Of a stretch of DNA of 64,000 bases, positions 1 to 13,199 are shown in pieces. A program made the translations under genes and the position numbers. How positions within the stretch are numbered: the first letter of the stretch is position 1; each line of letters starts with the position of its first letter. The notes beneath the pieces are model-generated. The model saw only the letters and a list, made by a program, of their open reading frames with translations, searched no databases and had not been told where the DNA came from. The stretch lies in NCBI GenBank assembly GCA_013399895.1, contig VXBA01001881.1:124001-188000 (forward strand), given 5' to 3'. The DNA is from Serilophus lunatus. Taxonomy: Eukaryota; Chordata; Aves; Passeriformes; Eurylaimidae.

Positions 1-408
1 CACCATGCTTAAAGCAAACATTTTCTGCTTAACACCCTTCAGGCATTCTCCTAATAATGAGTTCATAGCTTGTTAGTAACCAGAATGAAATGGTATACAT
101 AGGCAATAAAAAAAATTAATACAATATTCATATGCACTGTACTAGCCAGAAGCAGAACACACAGAAGTAACTCTGCCCAATAAAGACAACAAATTACTTA
201 ATTGCTAGTGTCAATGGAGCTGTCTGAACCAATGACATGATTTTGTCTGGCTGGGCTAAGGTTAGATGCGGTTCCATATTCCATGAAATAGTAGATTTAT
301 GTATCACTGGAGATGACTCAGACCTTCATACTTGCAAAATACGTAAACCTAGTACTTTGCAACACGTAAGACACACAAAGGCACATATGCAAATACAATC
401 TTGAAATA

Positions 409-858
409 ACAGAATCGAAGAGTGGTTTAGGTTTGAAGGGACGTTTAACATTCATCTAATTCTACCTTCTTTGCCATGGGCGGGGACAACTTCCACTAGA
501 TTAGGTTACGCAAAGCCCCATCCAACCTGTTCTTGAACGTTTCTAATAAGCCTACATATCCTCTGGCAACCTGTACCAGTGTTTCATATTAACCCACCTT
601 AATATTAAAGATTTTTTTTCCTTTTGTCACTTCTTCATAAATTCTATCTGACCAAAATCTACCCTCTCTTAAGTTAAAACAGTTACCCCTGGTTACTACA
701 GGCCTTGGTAAAATGTCTCTCTCCATCTTTCCTATAAGCCCACTTTGCATATTGAAAAGCTGCTATAAAGTCTCCCCAGAGCTTTCTCTTCTCCAGGTTG
801 AACAGCTCCAACTCAACCTGTCCTCCTAGAAAACGTGTTCCAGCTCTGCAATCATTGT
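409..858 (-). mobile_element. Old CR1 LINE 3' fragment in a SLIT2 intron
   Basis: On the minus strand this region reads like the 3' end of a CR1 retroposon: a segment corresponding to the CR1 'GAGAAG...CTCTGGGGAGAC' region (plus strand: 'AGTCTCCCCAGAGC', 'CTTCTCCAGGTTGAACAGC') and an octamer-like end (CAGAATC) at the left edge. It is diverged, so it is an old insertion. The right boundary is approximate. Confidence 0.75.
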
Positions 859-1052
859 TACAGAAGAAGAGGGGTTATATTGTATTAGCTTTTAGGCATG
901 TGTGGATGTCTCTGCTTAAAATCTAGCTTTCAGGAGCCTACACTCCTGGAGAAGTTGTGTTCTGAAACTCTATTAACTCTTAAAGGGGAAGAAGGTAAAA
1001 AAACTGTTCTAACCAGACTATCAACTGTTTAATATTAATGTTTATTTTGCAG

Positions 1053-1207
1053 TGTGGAAACAATTAATGATGGCAATTTCCACATTGTGGAGCTGCTAGC
1101 TATGGATCAGATTCTATCTTTATCTATTGATGGAGGAAGCCCCAAGATTATTACCAATTTGTCGAAGCAATCCACTCTGAGTTTTGATTCTCCACTGTAT
1201 GTAGGAG
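1053..1207 (+). CDS. SLIT2: SLIT2 coding exon: laminin-G domain (middle part)
   Basis: A 155-bp exon, preceded by a T-rich tract ending in AG (1051-1052) and followed by the donor GTAAGA (1208). The first base completes a serine codon begun in the previous exon, 51 full codons follow, and the last G starts a glycine codon finished in the next exon. The translation begins VETINDGNFHIVELLA and ends DSPLYVG. It matches the laminin-G-like domain of SLIT2 that follows EGF repeats 1-6. It is a beta-sandwich segment with no catalytic residues. GTG at 1054 is an internal valine codon, not a start. Confidence is high because the reading frame continues exactly into the exon at 7201. Confidence 0.96.
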
Positions 1208-1273
1208 GTAAGATCTTACTGCTTCTTACTAGAGGTATCATAGCTAACTTACTCTGGCAACATGCTGTAATAA

Positions 1274-1317
1274 ACACATGGTAAGAGACTCATTCACACA
1301 TGGTAAGAGACTCATTC
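1274..1317 (+). repeat. 22-bp tandem duplication next to a SLIT2 splice donor
   Basis: Two perfect copies of a 22-bp unit (starting ACACATGGTAAGAGACTC) lie 67 bp downstream of the donor at 1208. Each copy contains GGTAAGA, a donor-like sequence. Confidence 0.85.
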
Positions 1318-4300
1318 ATTGAGATAACACTTTAAAATGAAAATTCAGCAATAGTTTCAATTTTAACAAATAGTATGTCCTCAAACTGTACCATTTGCTA
1401 TTTTTATAATTGTTAATTTTTGCCACTGTAAAATTATATAATTTCCTACTGTCATTTATCATTTTATTATACTGAAGAAGTGTGCTTAGCGCTGTTCAGC
1501 TACGTGAAGATTTAGTAATGCCTATTCTGAAAGTATGAATGGTAGCGTTCTGTTTTCCTATTTCAGTGTACAAGTATCTCAGGAAATGGTAGCAAGGTGT
1601 AAAGCCATGAAGTAACATTTGTGTCTGTAGATGTTACTGCTTAGGGCAGATAGGAGTTAGGATACTAGGTAAGAAAGGAACCAACTGGACAGTTGCTTCA
1701 CAACAGCAACTTGTCTTTGTTTTGAGAAGATTTGTTTAAGTAAAACTGGTGGAGCTAAAAATATTGGAAAAAATTTTGACGATTTGCTGCAATTTACTCT
1801 GTAGAACTATTATTTCAAACACATTGTTTTAACCAGCAGTTCCTGTTGGAATCCTGATGGACTGTGTAATCTAGGTAAAAGTCAGAAAATTCAGCCACCA
1901 TGTTAGGTCTCCTTACTGACCTTGGTAGCGAGTCTAAATTCTTAGTGATCAGTTATTCAGCATGGTTTTTAAATACTGCTTATCTTCTATCAGTTTTGGT
2001 GTTCTACTTGGTTTAACCTTACACAGCTACAGAAGGCATGTAAGGAGTCTCCTGATCTGTTCTCTGTAAAAAGAATATCTATTTTCTTTTTCATTTTGTC
2101 TAATTCTTAAGAACTCTTCTGTGTCTAAGCACGATTGAAGACTTAAGCATCTTGCCTCCTTGCAAAAAAATTATGCTACCAGTAGTACATTTATGAGATG
2201 CCTACTTTTGCTAGAAGAGGTGCTAGTTATCCTCTTCCTAAATACACAGAAAAGCTCAGGATACTTACTGAAGTTTATGGCTAATGGAAAATATAAAAAG
2301 CTGCTTTTGATCCCAATCAAGAATTGACTATTTCTCCTGTAAAATAGTACAAGTGCCTCAGTTACACGTGATGAGGAGTAGCATGACTTTTGTCTGAAAA
2401 TTCCCATTCTTCCCTTGAAATGCTTTAGGTTTTTGTCAGATCTATTCAGGTTTTGTCATTGCCTCCTTCCATATAAGATGGGAAGAATTACAAGATAGAA
2501 TTCAGTGTTAGCCTTCACTCTGCATACCAATAGAGAAAAGAATTAAAATTATCAAATATAGTAGCTGCCTTTAACATTGCTTCATATCCTGAATCTTCTA
2601 AGGGTGGTTGGTCTGTGAAGGCACATTGCATTTTTTTCTTTCATATGTATCACTTCTGTTGTTTACATAGTATCATTTGGCACATTTTTTGGAAGAAGAG
2701 GTGGTCCTAGATTCTAGTAAGTTGTTGTATGATTGCTTACTTGGATTGTCAACTTTAGTTTGTTTAATGACTGCTGAGGGCAATTGAACTACTTGAAAGC
2801 TGAGCTTAGTGCAGAACAATCTCCCTGACTATTACAGGCACCTTTTGATGAAATGAGGCTAGACTGCCAACTATAAATATTTATTCTGGTCACATTCTTA
2901 ACACTGAGACGATTTGTGACATATGGTTCTCTTCCTTGCTTCTTCACCTTGCAGATCTGTGTCTCCATTAGGAGAATCATACTAATCTTCCTCATCATTT
3001 TGAAGTATCAGGAGAATAAATTTTGGAAATTTAGTGGATTGATTCCTAAGAGCAGCAGTCTTTTTCATTGTAGTGCATATTCTTTAGAAAGGTCCTATGT
3101 TTCTTCTATTTCAATCCTTTGTATTCACGCTCCAAGCCAACAATTATTTCTGCTGTCATAGAAATGTTGGTCCAAAATAGAATGAAAGCAAATATTAGAA
3201 GCACATTATAAAAGAAAAAAAACCCAGTAGGTTGATGTTCTCTTCTTTGCATTTATCTAAGTTACCTACTTGTGATTTTTAAAATTCTTGAGATGGTTAA
3301 TTTTCACTCTTGTATTTTTAAATTACCCATCCTTTTCAGAGTCATTAAATTTTTTCTAATCCAACTGTATCTAGAGTTTTTAGGGAATTTGATCACACAT
3401 TTCCTTCAGTTAAGAATTTAAATTCTCACTAGGATTTTATGCAGTATTTTTATCTTTGCCAAAGTCTTAGTTTGACACCTATACCGTCATGTAGCTTACA
3501 CTTACTCTTGCCACTTTCCTGCTAAAATGGCATTTCTGATAAGCATCACCTCAGTTGGCAGTATGAAATTCAGACTTGACAGCAAGCCCTTGTATGGTGT
3601 ACACTTTCATTCCCTTTCATTCCCACTCATTCCCTTTCTCCTTGCCTCCCGCCTGCTTCTCTTTTGGTTTTTGAGGGGTTTTTTAATGTTACTCTTGGGT
3701 GACAATATTTAGGTTGGTTTGGAAGAGGTAATTTAACATTATTTTTACTGATACTGAGCTAACTGATTTATTTTTATTTTTTTTTACCTTTTCCCAACTG
3801 TGTGGCTCTTCTTTGTGGTCAGAATACATACACTAGATATTTTTCAGTCTTCCTATGACAAATTTCAGTAAATCATATTGAAATCCCATGGCTTTTTGTA
3901 AGTCTTAAGGGAAAATCTGTTTCTTCTCAAAATTCCTTCAAAGGAGTCACAGGCATCAGTGACACTTCACATTATTCTCTTAGAAATTAGGGCATATTTT
4001 TTTAGTTGAGAGTGGCCTCTTGTTTCACGGATGTCCCTGTTTCTGAGACAAGTAGGGTATGAGCTGCTTCTCCTTTGTACCTGTTGTGTTCCTAGCAGCT
4101 TCTAGAGTGAGATACTCATTTTTACAGTTTTGCTGTATGACTATTATTGAATAGAAGTCTTACTCTTTACCTCGTTGAGCAGTAATTTACCTATAGACAG
4201 GTTCAGTGACCAAAAGCTTAAAAGGAGGTGGGAACTGCCCTCTTACCTTGCCAAAAATAGATCTGAAATATTCGTCTGCATTTTTAATATGGCAGTTCTT

Positions 4301-4836
4301 TCCAAACTGGTAAAGACCATTTATATAAAAACTATCTAAGAAATATTGCTAAAGAATATGGGAAGCTTATGCACACATTTTAGTAACTTGCTAGAAAAAG
4401 CAAAAAGCTCGTGCATATGCTTGCATTGTGTTTCCAGATGTCTTTGTTATTTGAGATTATAGACCAAAAGTTCTCGGAATCACATGTGATATACCTCCTA
4501 TTTTACTGGTATCATACATGCTTATGCTAGAAATCACATTTAAATTTCCTGACACAAGTATAACACTAATTTAGCATTGCATTTGTGTTCTTAGTTTTAT
4601 ACACCTTTTATTTTTACAAAGTATAATTTCACTGCATCTATTCTGCTATGAGATAATTCAAACCATATACTTAAACATTTGCTGAAAGTTGCTTTCCAGG
4701 GAGACAACAGCGAGCAGGGGCCTTGACTCTGCCTTGTCCCTGGTTTAAAGATACAGCAAATAGATGTGAGGAAATGGAAATTCATGATTGTTTGCAGTCT
4801 GAGTCCTTTGATATAATAGTTCCAAGCCTATTTTAC

Positions 4837-5811
4837 TGTGGTAGTTTGACCTGGGCTGGATGCCAAGTGTCCACCAAAGCTGCTCTATCACCCTTCTCCT
4901 CTAGTGGACAGGGGAAAGAAAATATAATGAAAACTCATGAGTTGAGGGAGAGATCACTCACCAATTACAGTCATGGGCAAAACAGAATCGACTTGAAGAA
5001 ATTAATTGAATTTATTGCCATACAAAATCACAGTAGGATAATGAGAAGTAAAACAATTCTTAAAGGCACCTCCTCCTTCTCTTCCCTCCTTTCCAGGCTT
5101 AACTTTATTCCCAATTCTCTACCTCCTTCCCTCAAGCAACACAGGTAGGACAGGTGGGTTATGGTCAGATCGTCACATTGTTGGTTTTGCTGCTACTTCC
5201 TCCTCAGAGAGAGGTGTTCTTCCCCTGCTGCAGTGCTCAACAAAATTTTCCAAAGTGAGTCCTTTCTATGGGCTGCAGTTCTGCACAAACTGCTCCAGTA
5301 TGCATCCTTTTTTTCCCACAGGGTGCAGTCCTTCAGGAACAGGCACCTCTAGCATCGGTCCCCCACAGGGTGACAAGTCCCCACAGAAAACTTGCTCCAG
5401 TGTGGGATTTTGTCTCTACAGTTCCATGGACTCTGCTCCAACAGAGGCTTCCCATGGAGTCACAGCCTCTTTTCGAGCCTCCATCTGCTCTTGCATGGGG
5501 CTCCTCCATGGGCTTCAGGTGGATCTGTGCTCCTCCGTGGTCCTCCAAGGATTGTAGGGGCACAGCCTGTCTCACCTTTGTCTGCACCCCGGGTTGCAGG
5601 GAAATCTCAGCTCCAGTACCCGGAGTGCCTCCTTCCCCGCTCCTTGGTGTGCACAATGGTGTTCCATATATTCTCACTTTTTCTCTACCATCAGATTGGC
5701 TCCTTCTTGGCCAGCAGTGGGTCTAGCCTGGAGCCAGCTGACATTGGCTCTCACAGAAGCCATCCCTATAGCCTCCCTGCTACTAAAACCTTCCCACACA
5801 AACCCAATCCA
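4837..5811 (-). mobile_element. Solo LTR of an endogenous retrovirus (copy 1, inverted)
   Basis: A 975-bp element with TG...CA ends, flanked by a perfect 5-bp target duplication TTTAC (4832-4836 and 5812-5816). Read on the minus strand it starts TGGATTGGGTTTGTGTGGG and ends CAAACTACCACA, and is clearly homologous along its length to the element at 39356-40416. A poly(A)-signal-like segment is less clear here than in the other copy. No retroviral gene is present between paired LTRs, so this is a solo LTR left by recombination. The 5-bp duplication suits an ERVL-like class, but the family name is not certain. Its several open frames (for example 5268-5726) are not genes. Confidence 0.85.
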
Positions 5812-7200
5812 TTTACTTAACTCATAAAACCAAAGATTAGGCTCTTCAATAGTATGGATGCAATATCGTTTATTTCTATAATCACTGAAGCCTAGAACAA
5901 ATGAAATTACAGTAACATCTAAATGAAAGGCAAGTCTACTTCATTATGTTGCACAGAACTTCTGCATTACTCTTAATTGTTCAGAGAAACTATAGAAAAT
6001 CATTAGAAGTATCCGTTTACATGGTTAAGGAGCAACTATGTAGAACATTGCCACTTTCTGTCAGTATATAAGTACTAGAAGGAAAATTCTTAATTTTGCC
6101 TAGTGCTAAACCTATGCAGTTAATAAGAATATTTATTTTCAGGTAAATAGATCCTTTCTAATGCTCAGTGCACTTTTATTTCCTCTATTTGTGAGTCTTC
6201 GGAGGTATTTAGGCATTTCTGTATTCATTATTGGAAAGTAATATTTTAAGGACTACCTCCTATAGGCCAATATGTGGCAATAAATTAAAAAAAAACAAAA
6301 AACAAAAAACAGTGGTAGGAGAAGAAGAAACTTTGTATTTACAAGAAAACAAGGTTCAATAGTAATGTTTCTTCTGAATTAATCTTAAAGATTAACTGAT
6401 CATAACAGCATAACTGTATCACATATAACTATTGCTCTAATTAAACCTGTAAAAATTATCAACTGAAACAGTCTGTATTTTATCCTGAAAATGGTCAACA
6501 CTGGTGGCATTTGCATTATCTAGAAATATATATACACATAAATAGTTTAATGTTGAATTATTGTTATTGTTGACTGGTTTAGACTGTAACAGCAAACTGT
6601 GAGTGGCTTTTAGTTTTATTAATCTGTTTTTGAGACATGCTAAACAAAATTATTTTTGAAACTAATGGAACCTCATCTGTTAAACATTTTTTTCCAAGAA
6701 GTTTTCTGTAACAGAATTTCACATTTAAAATGTGTATGCCAGCTCTAATTTGGTGAGCTGTTTCTACTAAATTTTTCTGTATTTGAGTATCTTAGCTTAC
6801 AAAAAATCATCTATCAGCTGCTAAATTTCATCAACTTTTGCTTTTCTGAGATTCAGGCATTACGTGCTATCCTGTACTCAACTTCACTAGCTCAAAACCA
6901 TGCATCTAGCTGACCTTTTCCCAGTTCTGAGCTTCTTGTATGATGAAGTTTTATATGCATCTATTAAGAGTGACCTAGAGACTTAGAGGTCTGGAGCTGA
7001 TTTACATGAATGCTTGACAAACAAGACATTTTCCAATTGATTGTTCATCACTAGATTATTGTTTATAGTTGTAAGTCTAGGATCTAAGAATAATTAATTA
7101 AGAAAAAATACTTATTTAGAAAAGTTTAGAAGATAGAGAAAATTATACAGAAAATTATAACAATGACTACACTGATTACTTGCTATTATCAATTTCCTAG

Positions 7201-7489
7201 GCATGCCTGTGAAAAATAACATAGCGGCTTTACGCCAATCTCCAGGACAGAACGGCACTAGTTTTCATGGCTGCATCCGTAAACTATATATCAACAGTGA
7301 ACTCCAGGACTTCAGAAATGTGCCACTGCAAGTGGGAATTCTGCCAGGTTGTGAGCCTTGTCACAAGAAAGTTTGTGTGCATGGAACATGCCATGCTACC
7401 GGCCAGTCAGGCTTTTCCTGTGAGTGCGAAGGAGGATGGACCGGACCCCTCTGTGATCAACAAACTAACGACCCATGTCTTGGAAATAA
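7201..7489 (+). CDS. SLIT2: SLIT2 coding exon: end of laminin G, EGF repeat 7, start of EGF 8
   Basis: A 289-bp exon between TTTCCTAG and the donor GTATGT (7490). Two bases finish the split glycine, 95 codons follow and AA is left over for a split lysine. The first half (GQNGTSFHGCIRKLYINSE) is the end of the laminin-G domain with its conserved GC-I motif. From about residue 50 of the exon a six-cysteine EGF-like repeat runs CEPCHKKVC to GPLCDQ, and the segment TNDPCLGN opens the next EGF repeat. Relative to the human protein as I remember it, only scattered substitutions are seen, mostly in the EGF loop between HGTC and FSCEC. ATG at 7203 is an internal methionine and not a translation start. 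Confidence 0.96.
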
Positions 7490-8111
7490 GTATGTCTTTC
7501 CTTAAGATAGAACAGTAGTATATTATGCATTCTAATCTTCTGTTATGTGTATTTTTTTCATAAAAGTTCATACTCTCAAGAAGCAAAATAGCCAGGTTAT
7601 GTAAAAGTGAAAACAGTATCTCAGTTGTAGTACATTCTTCCTATAAACCTAATGAGAAAAGTCCCCAGCTTAGGGGAGCAGATATACACATCTCACTGAA
7701 GTTCTGCCTAAAGCCTGGGAGGTGCTTTACATACTTCTATATGGGCTTCTTCTTTAATGAGTTGCACTGATGCAAGTGTTGGTATGACCCTTGGCACAAA
7801 AATCATTTCAAAGAAATGGCAAACGGAAAAAAATCTATTTGCTTACTTATAATCGTATAGAATGAAAAAATTATAAAATTATTAATAGTATTAGTATTCT
7901 CTACTGTGTTTAAAAATTGATACAATAGATATATCTAATATTTTATATTTTCTTAGTATCCCAGGTTTTAGCCAGAAAATAGATTTCCATCTTTATGATA
8001 AAATTATGTGTACTAATTCTACTTGCTGATTTGACTAGAAAATTTTAATTTGGACATTTGACATATGTCTATAGACAGGTTCATGTATATAAATTTGCAG
8101 AGAGAGAAAAA

Positions 8112-8136
8112 GATATATATATGTGTGTGTGTGTAT
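8112..8136. repeat. AT/GT microsatellite
   Basis: A short (AT)n tract followed by (GT)n, in a SLIT2 intron. A T15 homopolymer lies nearby at about 8340-8354. Confidence 0.85.
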
Positions 8137-11100
8137 GATATCTATGCATATACATCTTTTAAATTTAGTGTATGTAGAGACAGATTCAATTTTTTGGTTC
8201 ATGGACTCCCAGCACAAGAAGATCAGAAACTTCAGAAGTTCAAATCTCTTAATGATTGATTGATCTTGGGCAACAAGATGTCATTCTGTTTGTCCTTACC
8301 ACTGTCCTCACTACAGATTGGCAAACAACTTTTTTTCTTATTTTTTTTTTTTTTAGAGTAAAGTAAGCCCGCTTGGATCTTTTGCCTGCTGCTTTTTTTA
8401 GTCCTCTGGCCTACGTAACTTTTGACTTTTAAAGACCAGGGACCTGAGTTTGCTAAAAGAGTCTATCTAATAAGGTGATTTTTGACTCCTATATAAAATT
8501 ATTTTTAAATTATATTTTCACATAGTGTGTGGAGAGTCTTTAAAACTTTTTACAGCAGTTAGCATTGTTTACATTGGTTATAGACTCTTTCAGTACTATT
8601 AAGTTTTGAACTCTTTGCAGAACTAGAACAGTGCATTTTATTGTTTACAGGTATCTTTATTATCTTGTCCTCTTTCACAGCAGGATTAAAAATTACAAAT
8701 GCAAATTTTATCATATGCATTTTATAACTTAGGAGTAAAAAACAACAAACTGTGACAACAAGTTCTACTATAAGAAAAGTCAGAGAATTTCTTTAAACTG
8801 TCCTTGAACTATCAGATTCTTCATAGATTCATACAACTGTGCACATTATACTCAAACTGAGTGCTTTTTTGCAGGAAATTATAGTTACCAGTGTCAGACA
8901 TAGGCAGTACCAAAGGTAGAAAGAATTAAGTGAGCACAGCATTAATATTTTGTTTGTTCTTGAAGGTAATGTATTTGTTTCAGCTCTATCATAGTGCTGT
9001 GAGCCTTTACGGAGAAATCCAAACTAAAATTGCTTATTTGGAGTGAAGGAGAGCTTCATTGTTCTTTAGTTCCTGTAGATTCTGATTCTGTATTTCTTGA
9101 TTCATCTCTAAATTATTTCATTATCTCCATCTCTAATGCAGGATAACATTCTGCTTTATCTGAGAAACAAGAGTTCCTCTCTTTCAAAAATATAGGAGAT
9201 CTTTTACAGATCCCTGCACATCGTGAAAAGCCTTAAGAGTAGCACATGTATTTTAGATCCAGGTTCTTGCATTTGAAACATAGTGACCAAAATTTGCTCT
9301 CTAGTCAGTAAAAGAATAAGCACATATCAGAAGAGTAAATTAGACCTCAAATTGTCTAATCGCCCTCTGGATAAGCTCTTTTCTATCCATGACTGTGTGT
9401 GGAGCTTATGGCAATTATACATCTAACTGAAGTGCCTGACATAGGTATCTAAAATTAGATGAGATGAAACTGTGCCCGAGAGTTTGCACTTCACTTGATG
9501 TTCCTTTCAATACAGTCTGAAGATGAAATTTAGAGCTTCAAAGAGCAGGTGGAAACAAAAGTATGAGAGTTGGCATTAGCTAAGGTTTAATCATTTTTGA
9601 AGTCAAGCAAAACTTTGTCAAAGATCCTGACACAGATTGCTTTGATATCTAAAGCAGCCTGTTTAGGATATGGCATGATGTCAGTGTCACCTGAGTAACT
9701 TCGTAGATCAGATGTCCTGAAAGCAGATGTTTAGTAAATGGTGAACAGATCAAATGCTGAACATAATGAAAACTAAACAAAACCTATCTGCCCTCTTTTG
9801 AATTGATTAATAAGTCTTGGACTATCAGAGTTCAACCACAGGAACAATTTGTAACTTTTGTAGGGAACACAGTTGCTTCAAAATACAGGCTAATAGGAAA
9901 GTTGGAGGTGCTTAAGCTATTAGTTTTATATTTTCAATTTTTAATCTCAGAATGGTTATGTGAATGGAGGCTATGTGTTGTGCCTTCTGTTTAGGTACCC
10001 TGTGATGAGATTGATTCCCCATACTCTTTTATTCCTCTCAAGTTACATTACGCCTAAAGCACTTGCACAGAATTAAAGATACAGATGAAGAATTGTAATG
10101 CATATTTCATTGACTAATGGAACATTTTGATCTTTAAAAAACGAAACAGTTTGGAATACTTAAAGCAAGTTTTTTAAAGTATGAAAGTATGGTGCACTTT
10201 TCAGTTTTACCCAATCTGTTATTGTACTGAAGGAGTAGAGAATGAAGAAAAAAGTTTCTAATACAGGCGATATTATCTAAAAAAATTCAAAATAAGATGT
10301 TAATTTGAACAGAATTCTTTACTATGATATGCAATTTTAGATGAATTTTTGCCATCTTCAAATTGAAACAAATTACTTTCTTTTAGATAAAATGTGATTT
10401 TTATATTTATTTTTTAGTCTAAAGTTTTTCATTTATTTTGGCAGCTGCCATAACCTCCTAAAGAGGTTGTGAGGTCAAGGATCTTACTCTATATAGAGAG
10501 GACAAACATTACAGAGGAGAAACATTGGGAATGGTGACTGTGGTCTTGTATATCAGGATTGCATTCTTCCCTGCAGAGGAATCTTCACTGTGGTGAATAT
10601 TTCCAGGTGTTTTCCTGGGAAACAGTATGTAGATAGAAAACTTGTCTATCAAGACAACAGTTAAAGAGAATAGTCTTATTTCTAGGAAGAAAGTTAATGA
10701 CCCTGTGCTACCAAATGAACAAAGGGAAATTATTTCATTCTAAATCATTGGTGATGTTTTCAGAAGATGAAATTCCCTAATGTTCAACTTACACCTATGA
10801 ACAGGCAATTAAACGTCTTCTTTTTGGGAAGCACTACCTCTCTCTCAAAGAGAAATGAGACTATCTGTGTGTTCTCATACTTTCGTATGTCAGAACTTAA
10901 CAGACAGAGCTTAACTCACAGTCTTTTTTGTCTAACAACAAAATTTGAGCCTGCCACAAATATTTACCAAAGCTCAAAGGAGAGATTAGCTAATGTAATC
11001 ACTTTGGGTGAGACTTGATAATATGTGACCTCATCTAGTGTATTTCTGCATGAATAGTAGATTGAGTGCTGTTGGCTTGCAGAGAAGTAAAGACCTGCCC

Positions 11101-11648
11101 CATACATTGTGAGACCCTGCTACTGGCAGTTGGACATGCAGACTAATATATTTGAAGGGGCAGCACGTGTTCAGCTTTGAAACTGACATTGCTTGGCTCA
11201 GAAAAATTTCCGTTAAGAAGTGCCTGACCTGTCCTTGTGCTGGGAGCCCCATACTTAATGATTGACAATATGGTGTTTCTTTGAAATGATACATGAACCA
11301 GAATTTCAGGTGAGTATCCTTTTTCTTTGGCTTGTTTTTGCTGTATTCTTCTCAAAAGCATGCTGAAAATTTAGTAGAAAATAAATGTTGTATTTAGTGA
11401 CTGGCCTGTAAAACTCTTCCATAACACATCTACAGTGGCTATTTTCTGGTGAGAGTTTTGTACTGCAGCTTGTTTTGTGTAAACCTGCATACCAATTAAA
11501 CCACTTCACTGCATCTCACTGAAAAAGTGCATCAGAAACAAAAGCAATTTCTTCAGAGTACAGTCCAAAGTATTTGTAGTTAATGTTGCTTAGCCTGAAC
11601 TTTGATGAATAATTTATTTTTATTCTCTTGGGCTTGTTTCCCCTGTAG

Positions 11649-11860
11649 ATGTGTGCATGGTACCTGCTTGCCGATCAATGCATTTTCATACAGTTGTAAA
11701 TGCCTGCAGGGACATGGGGGAGTCCTCTGTGATGAAGAGGATATGCTGTTTAACCCCTGCCAATCCATCAGGTGTAAACATGGCAAATGTAGGCTTTCAG
11801 GACTTGGGAAACCATATTGCGAATGCGGCAGTGGATACACGGGCGACAGCTGTGATAAAG
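11649..11860 (+). CDS. SLIT2: SLIT2 coding exon: EGF repeats 8 and 9
   Basis: A 212-bp exon after CCCCTGTAG and before the donor GTAAAA (11861). One base completes the split lysine, 70 codons follow and the last G begins a glutamate codon finished in the terminal exon. It encodes the rest of EGF repeat 8 (CVHGTCLPINAFSYSCKC to GVLCDEE) and all of EGF repeat 9 (FNPCQSIRCKHGKC to GDSCDK). The aromatic/glycine spacing between cysteines 5 and 6 (CECGSGYTGDSC) is typical of EGF modules. The donor is weaker than consensus after +3 (a run of A), but the phase match to the next exon leaves little doubt. Confidence 0.96.
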
Positions 11861-12957
11861 GTAAAAAAAAAGTAAATAATGTTGTCGTTGTTGTGGTGGT
11901 CTTAGAAAATAGGGGTTTTCTTTATTAAAACATGAACAGCCAAACACATGAACAGAAAAAACATGATCAATTTTTTTTTCTCACAACACACACATTTGTT
12001 GCTTTATTTTTCTACCATAAGAATTGATCTCTGTGAGAGAAAAATCAAGTCTTTCCCATGAATTTGTTTACATTTTGAGGACTTTTTCATCAAATGTTTT
12101 GCTGTGAAAACATTTCTCTTTTTTTGCCTTTATTCAGAAACACATTTTTACTATATTTAACTACTACCTTTTACCTGCTGTATCTTTCTGTATTTATTGT
12201 TTCTCTACCTTCTGCAACTGAGAAGCCAAATCCAATGATTCTGCTCCTAGTTTTATCACAAACTCTACTTTTGACCTCTCAGCTTCAACTGATTTATCAC
12301 AGCGAATTATGCAGGTGAGATGGATAAAAACAGGATGACTTTTCCCCCTACCTTTTTGTTTTTCCTTTGTCTATCAAAGCTCTCCCTCCCTTTCCCTTAC
12401 CCCAGATGGCATTTATTTTATATTGTACATAGATGTGAATAGAAGAATATGGTTGTAGAACTTTTAACAGATGTCTCATTTTTAGCAGGCTTTATACCTC
12501 AGTAATTTATGAAGTTAGCGGAATGTAACTTATATTAAATAAGAGTTTGAATAATATTAAACTCCAGGTCTAATAAATTAAATTGCATGCTCTCTGAAAC
12601 ATTTCCCTATGGTAAACAAAACCAGCTGCAAGCAATGTAGGAACAGAAGATGTGTATTTTTATAAAAGGGGAAAAGATTTAAGCTTCCAATTTTCTTGTC
12701 ATTGTAATAGATTTGTATTTATGGTTTACATATACATAATATAAGCTTTACTGAAAATAGGATATATAGGGAATAAAACCCAGCATTAAGCAAATTACCT
12801 CTGGTAGAACCACTAGTTTCCAACGTACAGTCTGAGAGAGCCTTTAAGATATCAATCCCAACTGAAATAGTAACACACCATCTTCCTTAGCAATGTCAAC
12901 CATTCTTTGACCTGGTCTCAAAAGTGTATCTCTTATTTTAAATGTTGTTTTCTGCAG

Positions 12958-13199
12958 AAATCTCTTGTCGAGGGGAACGAATCCGAGATTACTACCAAAA
13001 GCAGCAAGGGTATGCTGCGTGCCAGACGACCAAGAAGGTATCGAGACTAGAATGTAAAGGAGGATGTTCAACCGGGCAGTGCTGTGGACCACTAAGGAGC
13101 AAGAGACGGAAATACTCTTTTGAATGCACTGATGGGTCGTCATTTGTGGACGAGGTTGAAAAAGTGGTGAAGTGTGGCTGTACAAATTGTCCCTCCTAA
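12958..13199 (+). CDS. SLIT2: SLIT2 terminal coding exon: C-terminal cystine knot and stop
   Basis: The last coding exon starts after TTTTCTGCAG, completes a split glutamate codon, and reads 79 codons to a TAA at 13197-13199. It encodes the C-terminal cystine-knot (CTCK) domain: ISCRGERIRDYYQKQQGYAAC, the LECKGGC and GQCCGPLRSKRRKYSFEC motifs, then VVKCGCTNCPS. Ten cysteines are present, as expected for a CTCK module of the von Willebrand/NDP type, which mediates dimerisation or matrix binding in related proteins. The basic stretch RSKRRK is the kind of patch associated with heparan-sulfate binding (inference). The final residues (TNCPS) differ slightly from the human end as I recall it (TRCVS). 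Confidence 0.97.

Noticed and set aside
5255..5820. Open frames of 100-152 codons on the plus strand
   Set aside because: They are inside the inverted solo LTR and read its antisense strand. No retroviral protein motif is present.
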